Positions 43,072-52,665 of a stretch of DNA of 64,000 nt are shown here, piece after piece. Under the pieces are notes generated by a model. That model saw only the letters and a list, made by a program, of their open reading frames with translations, was not told the DNA's origin and made no database searches. Positions within the stretch are counted from its first letter, which is position 1. Every line of letters begins with the position of its first letter. The stretch spans positions 376,491 to 440,490 of the forward strand of contig JAIYAE010000014.1 of NCBI GenBank assembly GCA_027489175.1, in the 5' to 3' direction. The DNA comes from Rhodobacter sp. (GTDB lineage: Bacteria > Pseudomonadota > Alphaproteobacteria > Rhodobacterales > Rhodobacteraceae). The translations under genes and the position numbers were made by a program.

Positions 43072-43695
43072 ATGCACCCGACCGATCCCAAGACCGTGAT
43101 CCGCGTGGCCCGTGAGGCGGGGGGCGAGACCCATGTCGAGCCCTTGGACCTTGGCCTGCGCGTGCGCGAATTGCGCCGGAGCCATGGGTGGACGCTGGAA
43201 GAAGCGGCAACCCGGGCGGGCCTGGCGCGGTCCACGCTGTCGAAGATCGAGAACGGGCAGATGAGCCCGACCTATGAGGCGCTGAAGAAATTGGCGCTGG
43301 GGCTGGCGATTTCGGTACCGCAACTGTTCACCCCGCCGTCAAAGGCGCAGATCACCGGCCGGATGGCGGTGACCAAGGCGGGCGAGGGCCAAGGCCAGGC
43401 GACGGCGACTTATGAGCATGAATTGCTGGCCGGAAGCCTGCCAGAAAAGCAGATGCTGCCCTACCGCGCCACGATCCGCGCCCGAAGCCTTGAAGAATTC
43501 AGCGGCTGGGTCCGCCATGATGGCGAAGAATTCCTGTATGTCCTGACCGGGGTGATCCGCCTTTACACCGAGTTCCATGAGCCGGTCGATCTGCGCCGGG
43601 GCGACAGCGCCTATTACGACGCCGCCATGGGCCATAATGTGGTCAGCCTCTCGGACGAGGATGCGACGATCCTGTGGGTGACCTCGCTGGTCTGA
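43072..43695 (+). CDS. XRE-cupin transcriptional regulator
   Basis: LGLRVRELRRSHGWTLEEAATRAGLARSTLSKIENGQMSPTYEAL HTH plus C-terminal cupin (HDGEEFLYVLTGVIRLYTEF). Confidence 0.93.
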   Translation: MHPTDPKTVIRVAREAGGETHVEPLDLGLRVRELRRSHGWTLEEAATRAGLARSTLSKIENGQMSPTYEALKKLALGLAISVPQLFTPPSKAQITGRMAVTKAGEGQGQATATYEHELLAGSLPEKQMLPYRATIRARSLEEFSGWVRHDGEEFLYVLTGVIRLYTEFHEPVDLRRGDSAYYDAAMGHNVVSLSDEDATILWVTSLV

Positions 43696-43773
43696 GGCTT
43701 GATCTGCCTCATGGTGCGCGGCCCTTCAAGGCGATAGCCAAGCCATCAAGGGGCTTTGGGGAAGGAAGGCGGG

Positions 43774-44514
43774 ATGAAGTTTGCAATCCTGACAGACATC
43801 CACGCCAACCGCGAGGCGTTTCAGGCCGTTCTGGACGATGTGAAAGCCCATCGGGCCGATCAAATCGTTCTTCTGGGCGATCTTGTCGGCTATGGACCTG
43901 ACCCGGAGTGGTGCTGCGATATGGCCGGGCAGTTGCTGTCCAAGGGCGCGCTTTGCGTGCAGGGCAACCATGACGCGGCGGCGGCGGGTGCGCCCGATGA
44001 GATGCGCGCCCTTGCCCGCCGCGCGATAGAGTGGACAAGGACCCGGCTGAGCGAGACGCAGCGCAGGTTTCTGGCCGATCTGCCCCTGACAGCAACGGTT
44101 GAGGATATGCTGTTTGTCCACGCCTCGGCCAATGATCCGGGGGCGTGGAGCTATGTGACCTCGGACACGCGGGCGACGCCGTCGTTCCGGGCGACAACGG
44201 CGCGGCTGATCTTTTGCGGCCACACCCATGTGCCAATGCTGGCCAGCGCCGATATCGGCGGCGTGGTGCGTGAGCAGGCGTTTCGCCCGGACCTTGCGAT
44301 CCCGCTTTTGCGCAGCCGGCGCTGGCTGGCAGTGATCGGGGCCGTCGGCCAGCCGCGCGACGGGGTGCCGCAGGCGGGGTGGGCGATGGTCGATACCACG
44401 AAGAACGAACTCAACTTTCGGCGCACGCCCTATGACACGCAGCGGACGGCTGACAAGATGCGCGCCGCGGGGCTGCCGGAAGAGCTGGCGCTGCGACTGC
44501 TGAAAGGGAAATGA
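43774..44514 (+). CDS. Metallophosphoesterase (calcineurin-like)
   Basis: LTDIHANREAF, LLGDLVGYGPDP, VQGNHDAA, FCGHTHVP motifs. Confidence 0.94.
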   Translation: MKFAILTDIHANREAFQAVLDDVKAHRADQIVLLGDLVGYGPDPEWCCDMAGQLLSKGALCVQGNHDAAAAGAPDEMRALARRAIEWTRTRLSETQRRFLADLPLTATVEDMLFVHASANDPGAWSYVTSDTRATPSFRATTARLIFCGHTHVPMLASADIGGVVREQAFRPDLAIPLLRSRRWLAVIGAVGQPRDGVPQAGWAMVDTTKNELNFRRTPYDTQRTADKMRAAGLPEELALRLLKGK

Positions 44515-44517
44515 GCC

Positions 44518-45954
44518 ATGCCTGTGCGGCCCCATACCGGCCTGATGATCGACGGCTTCACCCTTGGTGACAAGCTGCACACTGGCGGATTTGCGACGAT
44601 CTGGGCGGTGACGCATCCGGACCATTCCTTGCCGATGGTGATGAAGGTGCCGACCATCCTGGACGGCTATGACGGGCCGACGATCGTGGGGTTCGAGGTT
44701 GAGCAGATGATCATGCCTCGGCTGAGTGGCCCGCATGTGCCGCAAGTCATCGGGATCGGCGGGTTCGAGGTGATGCCCTACATCGTGACCGAGATGATCC
44801 AGGGCGGCAGTTTCCTCAAGACCTTTCAGGCCGCGCCCTTGCCCCTGTCCGACGTGATCGAGATTTCCGCACGGATGGTGGCGGCGGTGGCGGACCTGCA
44901 CCGCCAGCATGTCATCCACCTTGACCTCAAGCCCGAGAATTTCCTGCAGCGCACCACTGGCGAGATGGTGCTGGTGGACTATGGCCTGTCGCGGCACGAC
45001 CAGTTGCCCGACCTTCTGGCCGAGGAATTCACCATTCCGATGGGCACCTTCCCCTTCATCGCGCCAGAGCAATACCTGCGCTGCCGCGATGATCTGCGCT
45101 CGGATATCTTCGCGATCGGGGCCATGCTTTACGCCTTGGCCACGGGCAGGAACCCCTGGGGCACGCCCGAAACCCTGCGCGGGGTGCGCAAGCGGCTGTG
45201 GCGTGACCCAGAACCGCCGCGCGCGATCCGGCCCGAGATTCCGGAATGGCTGCAAGAGATCATTCTGCGCGCGCTGGTGGTTGATCCGATGCAACGCTAC
45301 CAGACCGCCGCGCAGATGGCCTTTGACCTTGGCCACCCGCAGCAGGTGAAGCTGACAGCGCGGGCGCACAAGGTAAAGCGCGACGGCTGGCTGCAGGTCT
45401 GGGATCGTTGGCGGGTCATGCGCAAGATCCGGCGCTTTGCGGCCCCAAACTCGGTTGCGGCGCAGCTGGCCTCGGTCCCGGTGATCGTCGTTGCGGTGGA
45501 TCTGTCACCCGAGGGGGAAAAGCTGGCAGCCATCCTGCAACGGGCCGTGACCCGAATGCTGATGATCGAGCCGGACGCGCGGATTGCCTGCGTGAACGTG
45601 ATCAAGACGGCGCGGATCGGGATTGACCAAGGGACCGATGACCAGGGCAACAACCTGCATGTGATGCGGCTGGTGCAGCTGCGGAACTGGGCCGAAAGCA
45701 TCGACCTGCCGGACCACCGCCTGACCTATACGGTGCTGGAAGGCGCGAACCCCGCCCAGGCCATTCTGGACTATGCCACGGCCAACCATGTCGACCACAT
45801 CCTGATGGGCGCGCGCGATCATTCCACCGCTCGGCGCTATCTGGGGTCAGTCTCGGCTCAGGTGGTGGCCGAGGCGCATTGTTCGGTCACGGTGATCCGC
45901 CTGCCCGAAGAGCCGCTTGACGCCCTCGCAACCGGCAGGGTCGTGGCCGGCTGA
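44518..45954 (+). CDS. Fusion of Ser/Thr protein kinase and universal stress protein domain
   Basis: Kinase HVIHLDLKPENFLQ, VDYGLS, GTFPFIAPEQYLR; C-terminal USP-like PVIVVAVDLSPEGEKLAAIL...HVDHILMGARDHSTARRYLGSVSAQVVAEAHCSVTVIR. Confidence 0.92.
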   Translation: MPVRPHTGLMIDGFTLGDKLHTGGFATIWAVTHPDHSLPMVMKVPTILDGYDGPTIVGFEVEQMIMPRLSGPHVPQVIGIGGFEVMPYIVTEMIQGGSFLKTFQAAPLPLSDVIEISARMVAAVADLHRQHVIHLDLKPENFLQRTTGEMVLVDYGLSRHDQLPDLLAEEFTIPMGTFPFIAPEQYLRCRDDLRSDIFAIGAMLYALATGRNPWGTPETLRGVRKRLWRDPEPPRAIRPEIPEWLQEIILRALVVDPMQRYQTAAQMAFDLGHPQQVKLTARAHKVKRDGWLQVWDRWRVMRKIRRFAAPNSVAAQLASVPVIVVAVDLSPEGEKLAAILQRAVTRMLMIEPDARIACVNVIKTARIGIDQGTDDQGNNLHVMRLVQLRNWAESIDLPDHRLTYTVLEGANPAQAILDYATANHVDHILMGARDHSTARRYLGSVSAQVVAEAHCSVTVIRLPEEPLDALATGRVVAG

Positions 45955-45965
45955 GCGGGCGCCGG

Positions 45966-46088
45966 TCAGAGCATGCCAGCGACGGTATCGGCGCCGGCGG
46001 AAATGTCTTCGCCCACGCCGCCGATGGTGTTGCAGGCTGACAGGGCCGTCAGGGTCAGAAGGATCAGTGCCAGTTTGCGCATGCTCAT
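45966..46088 (-). CDS. Entericidin A/B-like small lipoprotein
   Basis: Unlisted short ORF MSMRKLALILLTLTALSACNTIGGVGEDISAGADTVAGML*: lipobox LSAC followed by NTIGGVGEDISAGADTV, entericidin pattern. Confidence 0.85.
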   Translation of the reverse strand: MSMRKLALILLTLTALSACNTIGGVGEDISAGADTVAGML

Positions 46089-46126
46089 GCCTTATGCTTG
46101 GTCGGTTTTTGTCGGTCGGGGGGCGG

Positions 46127-47947
46127 TCATTCTTCGAACCACCACAGCGCCGGAAGATAGGAATTTCCCCAATCGCCGTAAAGCTGAACCGTTTCGGGAT
46201 GCTTAAGGCGGCTGTCGTGGACAATCAGGTTGCGGTCGGCGAACCAGAACGGCACGACGTAGCGGCCGGCGATCAACAGCCGGTCCAGCGCCTGGGCGGC
46301 GATGGTGAAATCGTCCAGGTTGCGGGCCGACAGCATCGCCGCAATCATCGCATCGATGGCGGGGGATTTCACGCCCATCCAGTTGCGCGAACCGGGGGTG
46401 TCGGCGGCCTCGACGCTCCAATACAGGGACTGCTCGTTGCCGGGGGACAGCGACATGGTGCGCAGGATGTAGGTCATGTCGAAGTCGAAGGCATCGGTGC
46501 GGGTCTTCATCTGGGCTGAGTCCAGCATGGTGACGCGGGCATCGATGCCGACGGATTTCAGCGCCTCGATATAGATCGCGGCGATGCTGGCGGCTTCGTC
46601 CTGGCCGATGGTGAGAAGGATCTCGAACGCGAAAGGCTCACCCGCCGCGTTGCGCAATAGGCCGTCATCGCCGACGACCCAGCCCGCCTCTTCCAGAAGC
46701 GCTGTCGCCTTGCGGAGGCCCGCGCGGTTGACCGGCGTTCCGTCCGATTCGGGCAGGGCGTAACCGTCCAGCGTGCCGGGCAGAAGGTCGGCTTCAAACG
46801 GCTTGAGCAGATCAAGGACCGCCCCTTCCGCCGGGGTGCCGGGGGTCATGGCGAAGGGGCTGTTGGCGAAGTAGGAGGTGATGCGCGGGGCGGCCCCCCC
46901 GGTCAGCGTCTGGTTGATGAAGTCGAAGTTGAACATCTGGATCATCGCTTCGCGCACCCGCCAATCGGCAAAGAGCGGTTTTCGCGTGTTCATCACGAGG
47001 CCGATGATGCCCGAGGGGCGGTCATGCGGAACCTCAAGCTTCACCATGCTGCCGTCGGAGATGGCGGGGAAGTCGTAGCGGCTGGCCCAGCGGGCAAGGT
47101 TGTCTTCGCGGTAGGCGGAGATGGCACCGGACTTGACCGATTCGAAGACCGCGACCGGGTTGCCGAAGTATTCGTAGGCGATCTGGTCAAAGTTCCACTG
47201 GCCACGGTTGAAGGGCAGGTCTGCCCCCCACCAGTCGGGGTTCTTGCGATAGGTGATGCGCACGCCGGGATCGACCTGGTCGACCACATAGGGGCCGGAG
47301 CCGGTAAGCTTGTCCAAGGTGGTGGCGTCGAACGTCTTGCCGTCGAAATCGGCCTTTTTCAGGATCGGGCGCAGGCCCAGGATCAGCGGCAGCTCGCGGT
47401 CTTCGACGTTGAAGGTGAAGCGGACGGTGCGGTCGCCGACAGCCTCAGCACTCGCGATCTTCTTCCAGGCGGTGGCATAGCGCGGGTGGCCAAGGGTGCC
47501 GAGGGTCTCATAGCTCCACAGGACATCTTCCACCGTCACGGGGCTGCCGTCCGAGAATCGGGCCCCTTCGCGCAGGGTGAATTCCACGAAGGTGCGGGCG
47601 TCATCGGTGGTGATCGATTCGGCCAGAAGACCATAAAGCGTGAAGGGTTCATCGAAGCTGCGACCCATCAGCGTCTCAAACGTCAGGGCCGAAACCCCTT
47701 CAGCCGGAGAGCCGTTGGTGATGAAGGGATTGAGGGTGTCAAAGCTGCCGTTGACCGCCATCGTCAGGCTGCCACCTTTGGGCGCATCGGGGTTGGCCTG
47801 GGGCAGGGACACAAAATCCGGGGGGAGCGCGGGTTCACCATACATAGCTATGCCATGCTGGGGTTCAGCCTGGGCCGTGGTTGCCGTAACGGCAAGCAAG
47901 GCAGCCATGGCAAGGCGGCGGAGATTCGTCAGCGGTTGACGCAACAT
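46127..47947 (-). CDS. Family 5 extracellular solute-binding protein (YejA/peptide type)
   Basis: Signal peptide; HGIAMYGEPALPPDFVSLPQANPDAPKGGSLTMAVNGSFDTLNPFI, DIGRDEAASIA-like core. Confidence 0.9.
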   Translation of the reverse strand: MLRQPLTNLRRLAMAALLAVTATTAQAEPQHGIAMYGEPALPPDFVSLPQANPDAPKGGSLTMAVNGSFDTLNPFITNGSPAEGVSALTFETLMGRSFDEPFTLYGLLAESITTDDARTFVEFTLREGARFSDGSPVTVEDVLWSYETLGTLGHPRYATAWKKIASAEAVGDRTVRFTFNVEDRELPLILGLRPILKKADFDGKTFDATTLDKLTGSGPYVVDQVDPGVRITYRKNPDWWGADLPFNRGQWNFDQIAYEYFGNPVAVFESVKSGAISAYREDNLARWASRYDFPAISDGSMVKLEVPHDRPSGIIGLVMNTRKPLFADWRVREAMIQMFNFDFINQTLTGGAAPRITSYFANSPFAMTPGTPAEGAVLDLLKPFEADLLPGTLDGYALPESDGTPVNRAGLRKATALLEEAGWVVGDDGLLRNAAGEPFAFEILLTIGQDEAASIAAIYIEALKSVGIDARVTMLDSAQMKTRTDAFDFDMTYILRTMSLSPGNEQSLYWSVEAADTPGSRNWMGVKSPAIDAMIAAMLSARNLDDFTIAAQALDRLLIAGRYVVPFWFADRNLIVHDSRLKHPETVQLYGDWGNSYLPALWWFEE

Positions 47948-48060
47948 GCGAGGGCTTCCCTGCTTAAGTCATTGTTCTTTGCCCCGAACCCTAGTCCCGT
48001 CCTTGCGGCATTTCAAACTTTTAGCTTGGCCATCGGCGGAGAGGGGACTATAACAACCCT

Positions 48061-48137
48061 ACTGCTCGATAGGTTTCTTGCCTGTATGAAACCTGCCTCA
48101 AAGACTTAACGCCGGCTTCGTGCCGGCGTTTTTTTTT
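48061..48137 (+). ncRNA. Candidate sRNA (~77 nt) with promoter and intrinsic terminator
   Basis: -35-like TTGGCC (48026-48031), 17-nt spacer, -10 TATAAC (48049-48054); hairpin AGGTTTC-N10-GAAACCT (48071-48094); terminator AACGCCGGC-TTCGT-GCCGGCGTT plus 9-T run (48108-48137). Confidence 0.6.
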
Positions 48138-48231
48138 GGCCCGGCGGAGGGTGGCTGCAACGGCGGCGCGGCGCTTTCCCTTGGCGCTGCAGCATGGCAT
48201 GGTTTCGCAAATGCAGCATAAGGGGCGGACC

Positions 48232-49011
48232 ATGACCAAGACATTGGCGGGCAAGCGGGCAGTCATCACCGGATCAAACTCAGGGATAGGCCTTGGCGTG
48301 GCCGAAGCCTTGGCGGCTGCCGGGGCCGAGGTGGTGCTGAACAGCTTCACCGACCGGCCGGAAGACCACGCCTTGGCCAAGGATCTGGGTGAACGGCATG
48401 GCGTGGTTGCGCGCTATATCGCCGCCGACATGTCGGAGGGGGATGAGTGCCGGGCGCTGATCGAAAAGGCGGGCGGCTGCGACATTCTGGTGAACAACGC
48501 GGGCATCCAGTTCGTGGCCCCGGTCGATGAATTTCCAGTGGAAAAGTGGGATGCGATTCTGGCGATCAACCTGACCAGCGCGTTCCACACCACCGCCGCC
48601 GCACTGCAGGGGATGAAGGCCAAGGGTTGGGGGCGAATCGTCAATGTGGCGTCCGCCCACGGTCTGACGGCCAGCCCCTACAAATCGGCCTATGTCGCGG
48701 CCAAGCATGGCATTGTCGGGCTGTCAAAGACCGTGGCGCTGGAGGTTGCGGGGCAGGGCATCACTTGCAACGCGATTTGCCCCGGCTATGTGCTGACGCC
48801 CTTGGTCGAGGCGCAGATCCCGGATCAGATGAAGGCCCACAAGATGGACCGCGAGACGGTGATCCGTGAGGTGATGCTGCTGCGCCAACCGTCCCGCCAG
48901 TTCGCGACGGTCGAACAGGTGGGCGGCACGGCGGTCTACCTGTGCAGCCCGGCGGCGGATCAGGTGACCGGGACCACGATCAGCATCGACGGCGGATGGA
49001 CGGCGCTGTGA
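48232..49011 (+). CDS. bdhA: 3-hydroxybutyrate dehydrogenase
   Basis: MTKTLAGKRAVITGSNSGIGLGVAEAL, NNAGIQFVAPVDEFPVEKWDAILAINLTSAFHTT, YKSAYVAAKHGIVGLSKTVALE, AEQ-type C-terminus typical of BDH. Confidence 0.9.
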   Translation: MTKTLAGKRAVITGSNSGIGLGVAEALAAAGAEVVLNSFTDRPEDHALAKDLGERHGVVARYIAADMSEGDECRALIEKAGGCDILVNNAGIQFVAPVDEFPVEKWDAILAINLTSAFHTTAAALQGMKAKGWGRIVNVASAHGLTASPYKSAYVAAKHGIVGLSKTVALEVAGQGITCNAICPGYVLTPLVEAQIPDQMKAHKMDRETVIREVMLLRQPSRQFATVEQVGGTAVYLCSPAADQVTGTTISIDGGWTAL

Positions 49012-50042
49012 CCGAGGGCGGGCCGCGCCGTGTCAACCTGGCGCTGCAGGGTGGGGGCGCGCATGGCGCCTTTACCTGGGGCGTGCTTGACCGGCTGCTG
49101 GAAGAGGACGACCTTGAGATCGCGGCCATCTCTGGCACCTCGGCCGGGGCGCTGAACGGGGCGGCGCTGAAGGCCGGGCTGATTGCGGGCGGGCGGGGGG
49201 CTGCGAAAAAGCGGCTGGACCGGCTTTGGCATCAGGTGGGGGCCGTGGGGGATTTCCGGATGATCCCCTGGCTGCAACCCTTTCTGCCGGCGGTGAAATT
49301 CTGGCAGGACGCGGCTTCGGCGGTGCTGCCGGTATCCCCGCAAAGCCTGACGGCGGCGCTTTACTCGCCCTATTCCTGGGGGTCAAACTGGCAGAACCCG
49401 CTGGAGCCGGTGGTGCGGGATCTGGACTTTGCCAATGTCTGCGCCGATGCCGGGCCACGCCTTTTTGTCAGCGCGACCAATGTGCGGACCGGCAAGATCA
49501 AGGTCTTCGCCGGCACTGCGATCACGCCCGAAGCTTTGATGGCCTCGGCCTGCGTGCCGACGGTGTTTCAGGCGGTGGAGATTGGCGGCGAGGCCTATTG
49601 GGACGGCGGCTATGCCGGGAACCCGGCCCTCTTCCCGCTGTATGAGCCGGACCTGCCCGAGGACGTGCTGGTCGTGTCGATCAACCCGATCCGGCGTGAG
49701 GAGGTGCCGGAAACGCCGCTGGATATCCAGAACAGGATCAACGAAATCAGCTTCAACGCCAGCCTGCTCAGCGAGTTGCGCGCCATCAACTTTGTCCGCC
49801 GCCTGATTGCCGAGGGCCGGATGGAAAAGGGCCGGATGAAGGACGTCCGCGTTCACATGATTGCCGATGACGGGCTGATGAACGAATTGTCGGCCAGCAC
49901 CAAGCTTGCGCCGTCCCCGCAGCTTCTGGAGCGGCTGAAACAGGCCGGACGGGCGGCGGCCGAGCGGTTTCTGGCGACGGATGGCAAGAGGATCGGGCAA
50001 GAGCCCAGCGTCAGCCTGCCAGACCTTTTGTCCAACGGCTAA
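49008..50042 (+). CDS. Patatin-like phospholipase (GTG start overlapping bdhA stop)
   Basis: LALQGGGAHGAFTWGVLDRLLEE, ISGTSAGALNGAAL (GxSxG), YWDGGYAGNPALFPL (DGG). Confidence 0.93.
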   Translation: MTEGGPRRVNLALQGGGAHGAFTWGVLDRLLEEDDLEIAAISGTSAGALNGAALKAGLIAGGRGAAKKRLDRLWHQVGAVGDFRMIPWLQPFLPAVKFWQDAASAVLPVSPQSLTAALYSPYSWGSNWQNPLEPVVRDLDFANVCADAGPRLFVSATNVRTGKIKVFAGTAITPEALMASACVPTVFQAVEIGGEAYWDGGYAGNPALFPLYEPDLPEDVLVVSINPIRREEVPETPLDIQNRINEISFNASLLSELRAINFVRRLIAEGRMEKGRMKDVRVHMIADDGLMNELSASTKLAPSPQLLERLKQAGRAAAERFLATDGKRIGQEPSVSLPDLLSNG

Positions 50043-50719
50043 ACCGGCTCTTTCGGCAGAGGATAGACGAGACCGCCAGAGACGATCAGCTTGGCCGCGT
50101 CATCGATCTTCATATCGAGGATCGTCAGGTCTTTCGTCGGTACGAACAGCAGCATGCCAGAGGTGAAGGGTGTCAGCCCGACAAAGACGGCCGAGAAGTC
50201 GGGGCCAAGCCGGGCGAGTTGGCTGGCCACCTCTCCCTTCGGGCGGGTCGAGATGAAGCCAAGCGCATAGGACCCCGGGCGCGGGAATTCCAGAAGGCAG
50301 ACCTGGTCAAAGCTTTGTTCCTTCTTGTTGAAGAAGGTTTCCGCCACCTGCTTGATCGCACCATAGACTGACCGGATGATCGGCATCCGGTCGACCATGT
50401 CTTCGCCCCAGCGAATGACGGACCGGCCGAACAGGCCCTTGGCCATCCACCCGATGATGACAGTGAAGACAAGGAAGACCAGCACGCCCACGCCCCGCAC
50501 CGGGAAGTTGGCGTCGGGGCCGATGTAGCGTTCGACCAGCGCCTCGGGCTGGTAGGACGAGGGGATCAGCGGCAGGATCCAGCCGTCGATCCAGCCGATC
50601 AGCGTCCAGACGAAGTAGATCGTAAGGCCGATCGGCAGCACCACGACCAGCCCGGTCAGGAAACTGGCGCGCAGGCTGGCAAGGATGCTGCGGCGACGGG
50701 ACGGATGGGGTTCGGTCAT
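50039..50719 (-). CDS. DUF502 family membrane protein
   Basis: SFLTGLVVVLPIGLTIYFVWTLIGWIDG, PVRGVGVLVFLVFTVIIGWMAKGLFGRSVIRWGEDMVDRMPIIRSVYGAIKQVAETF. Confidence 0.95.
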   Translation of the reverse strand: MTEPHPSRRRSILASLRASFLTGLVVVLPIGLTIYFVWTLIGWIDGWILPLIPSSYQPEALVERYIGPDANFPVRGVGVLVFLVFTVIIGWMAKGLFGRSVIRWGEDMVDRMPIIRSVYGAIKQVAETFFNKKEQSFDQVCLLEFPRPGSYALGFISTRPKGEVASQLARLGPDFSAVFVGLTPFTSGMLLFVPTKDLTILDMKIDDAAKLIVSGGLVYPLPKEPV

Positions 50720-50796
50720 GCAGGCCTCGGCCAGGAATACGTTGCCAACCTATGGTCGGCACCGGCGCTTGCCAATGGCCCGAAACGGCTTTCTGG

Positions 50797-51716
<920 letters not shown>

Positions 51717-51720
<4 letters not shown>

Positions 51721-52607
51721 GATCCGATCTCTCCTGAAACATAGGCGGCGGCGGCGCGCAGGGCGGCGTCCAGGGCGGCCTGACGGTCGGCGCCTTGCGC
51801 CTCGGCCACGATATGGGCGGCCATGAAGGTATCGCCTGCGCCAGTGACGCGGGTCACGAGGACCGGCGGCGGGGCGCCTTCGATCACGCCCCCGTCGCGG
51901 CGACCGTCGGCTGAGACAGCACCGCCGTTGGTGACCAGCACCCGACTGGCGCCACGGGCCAGAAGCGCAGCGGCGGCCTCAGGCGCGGTGGTGGACTGTG
52001 ACTTGGCCAGTATGTTCGCCTCTTCCAGGTTCACATAAAGCGTGGCCGTTGGGTGGGTCAGAAGGGGCAGCAGCCGTTCCGCCTTGCCAGGCGAGGCCGG
52101 GGCCACGCGCAGGTCAGCGGCGGCGAAAAGGGGCGAGGTGGCGATGGCGGACAACAGCGCCTCGGTCAGGTTGCCGTCCAGCGCGATGCGACCGGGCCAA
52201 GGCGCGGCGGCGGAGCCAAGGCGGCCATCCTCCAACGGGCGGAGGATCTTGTCTCCCGCCGCCTCAAGCGAGTGGGCGTCGGCAATGGCGGCGATCAGGC
52301 CGTTTGCGCCTTCGATGGCCATGTAGCGGTCGGTCGGCAGGTCGTCGGAGCGGTAGATGTGGGCAGTCAAAAGGCCCATGCGGTCACAGGCGGCGATCAG
52401 TTCTGCCCCTTCGGCGTCGCGTCCGATGGCCGTCAGCAGGCCCGGCGTCATGCCAAAACGGCGGAGCGTCATCGCGATGTTCATTGCCACACCGCCCGGC
52501 AGACGGCTGATCCGGCCCGGCACGTCCGACCCAAGCCGCATCGACGTGGGCGAGCGGCCGATGATGTCCCACAAGACGGACCCGATACAAAGGATGTCTG
52601 GTGTCAT
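51717..52607 (-). CDS. psuK: PfkB family carbohydrate kinase, probable pseudouridine kinase
   Basis: CIGSVLWDIIGRSP, LPGGVAMNIAMTLRRFG, VTGAGDTFMAAHIVAEAQG; ATGA overlap with psuG. Confidence 0.85.
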
Positions 52608-52665
52608 GGCCGCCCTTTCGCGTTGCGCGGCGTTGTGGCCGAGGATCCGGGGCGGCGCAAGGGTC

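Noticed and set aside
43726-45369. 547-aa minus-strand ORF opposite the phosphoesterase/kinase genes
   Set aside because: Shadow ORF; His/Arg/Gln-rich with no recognisable domain.
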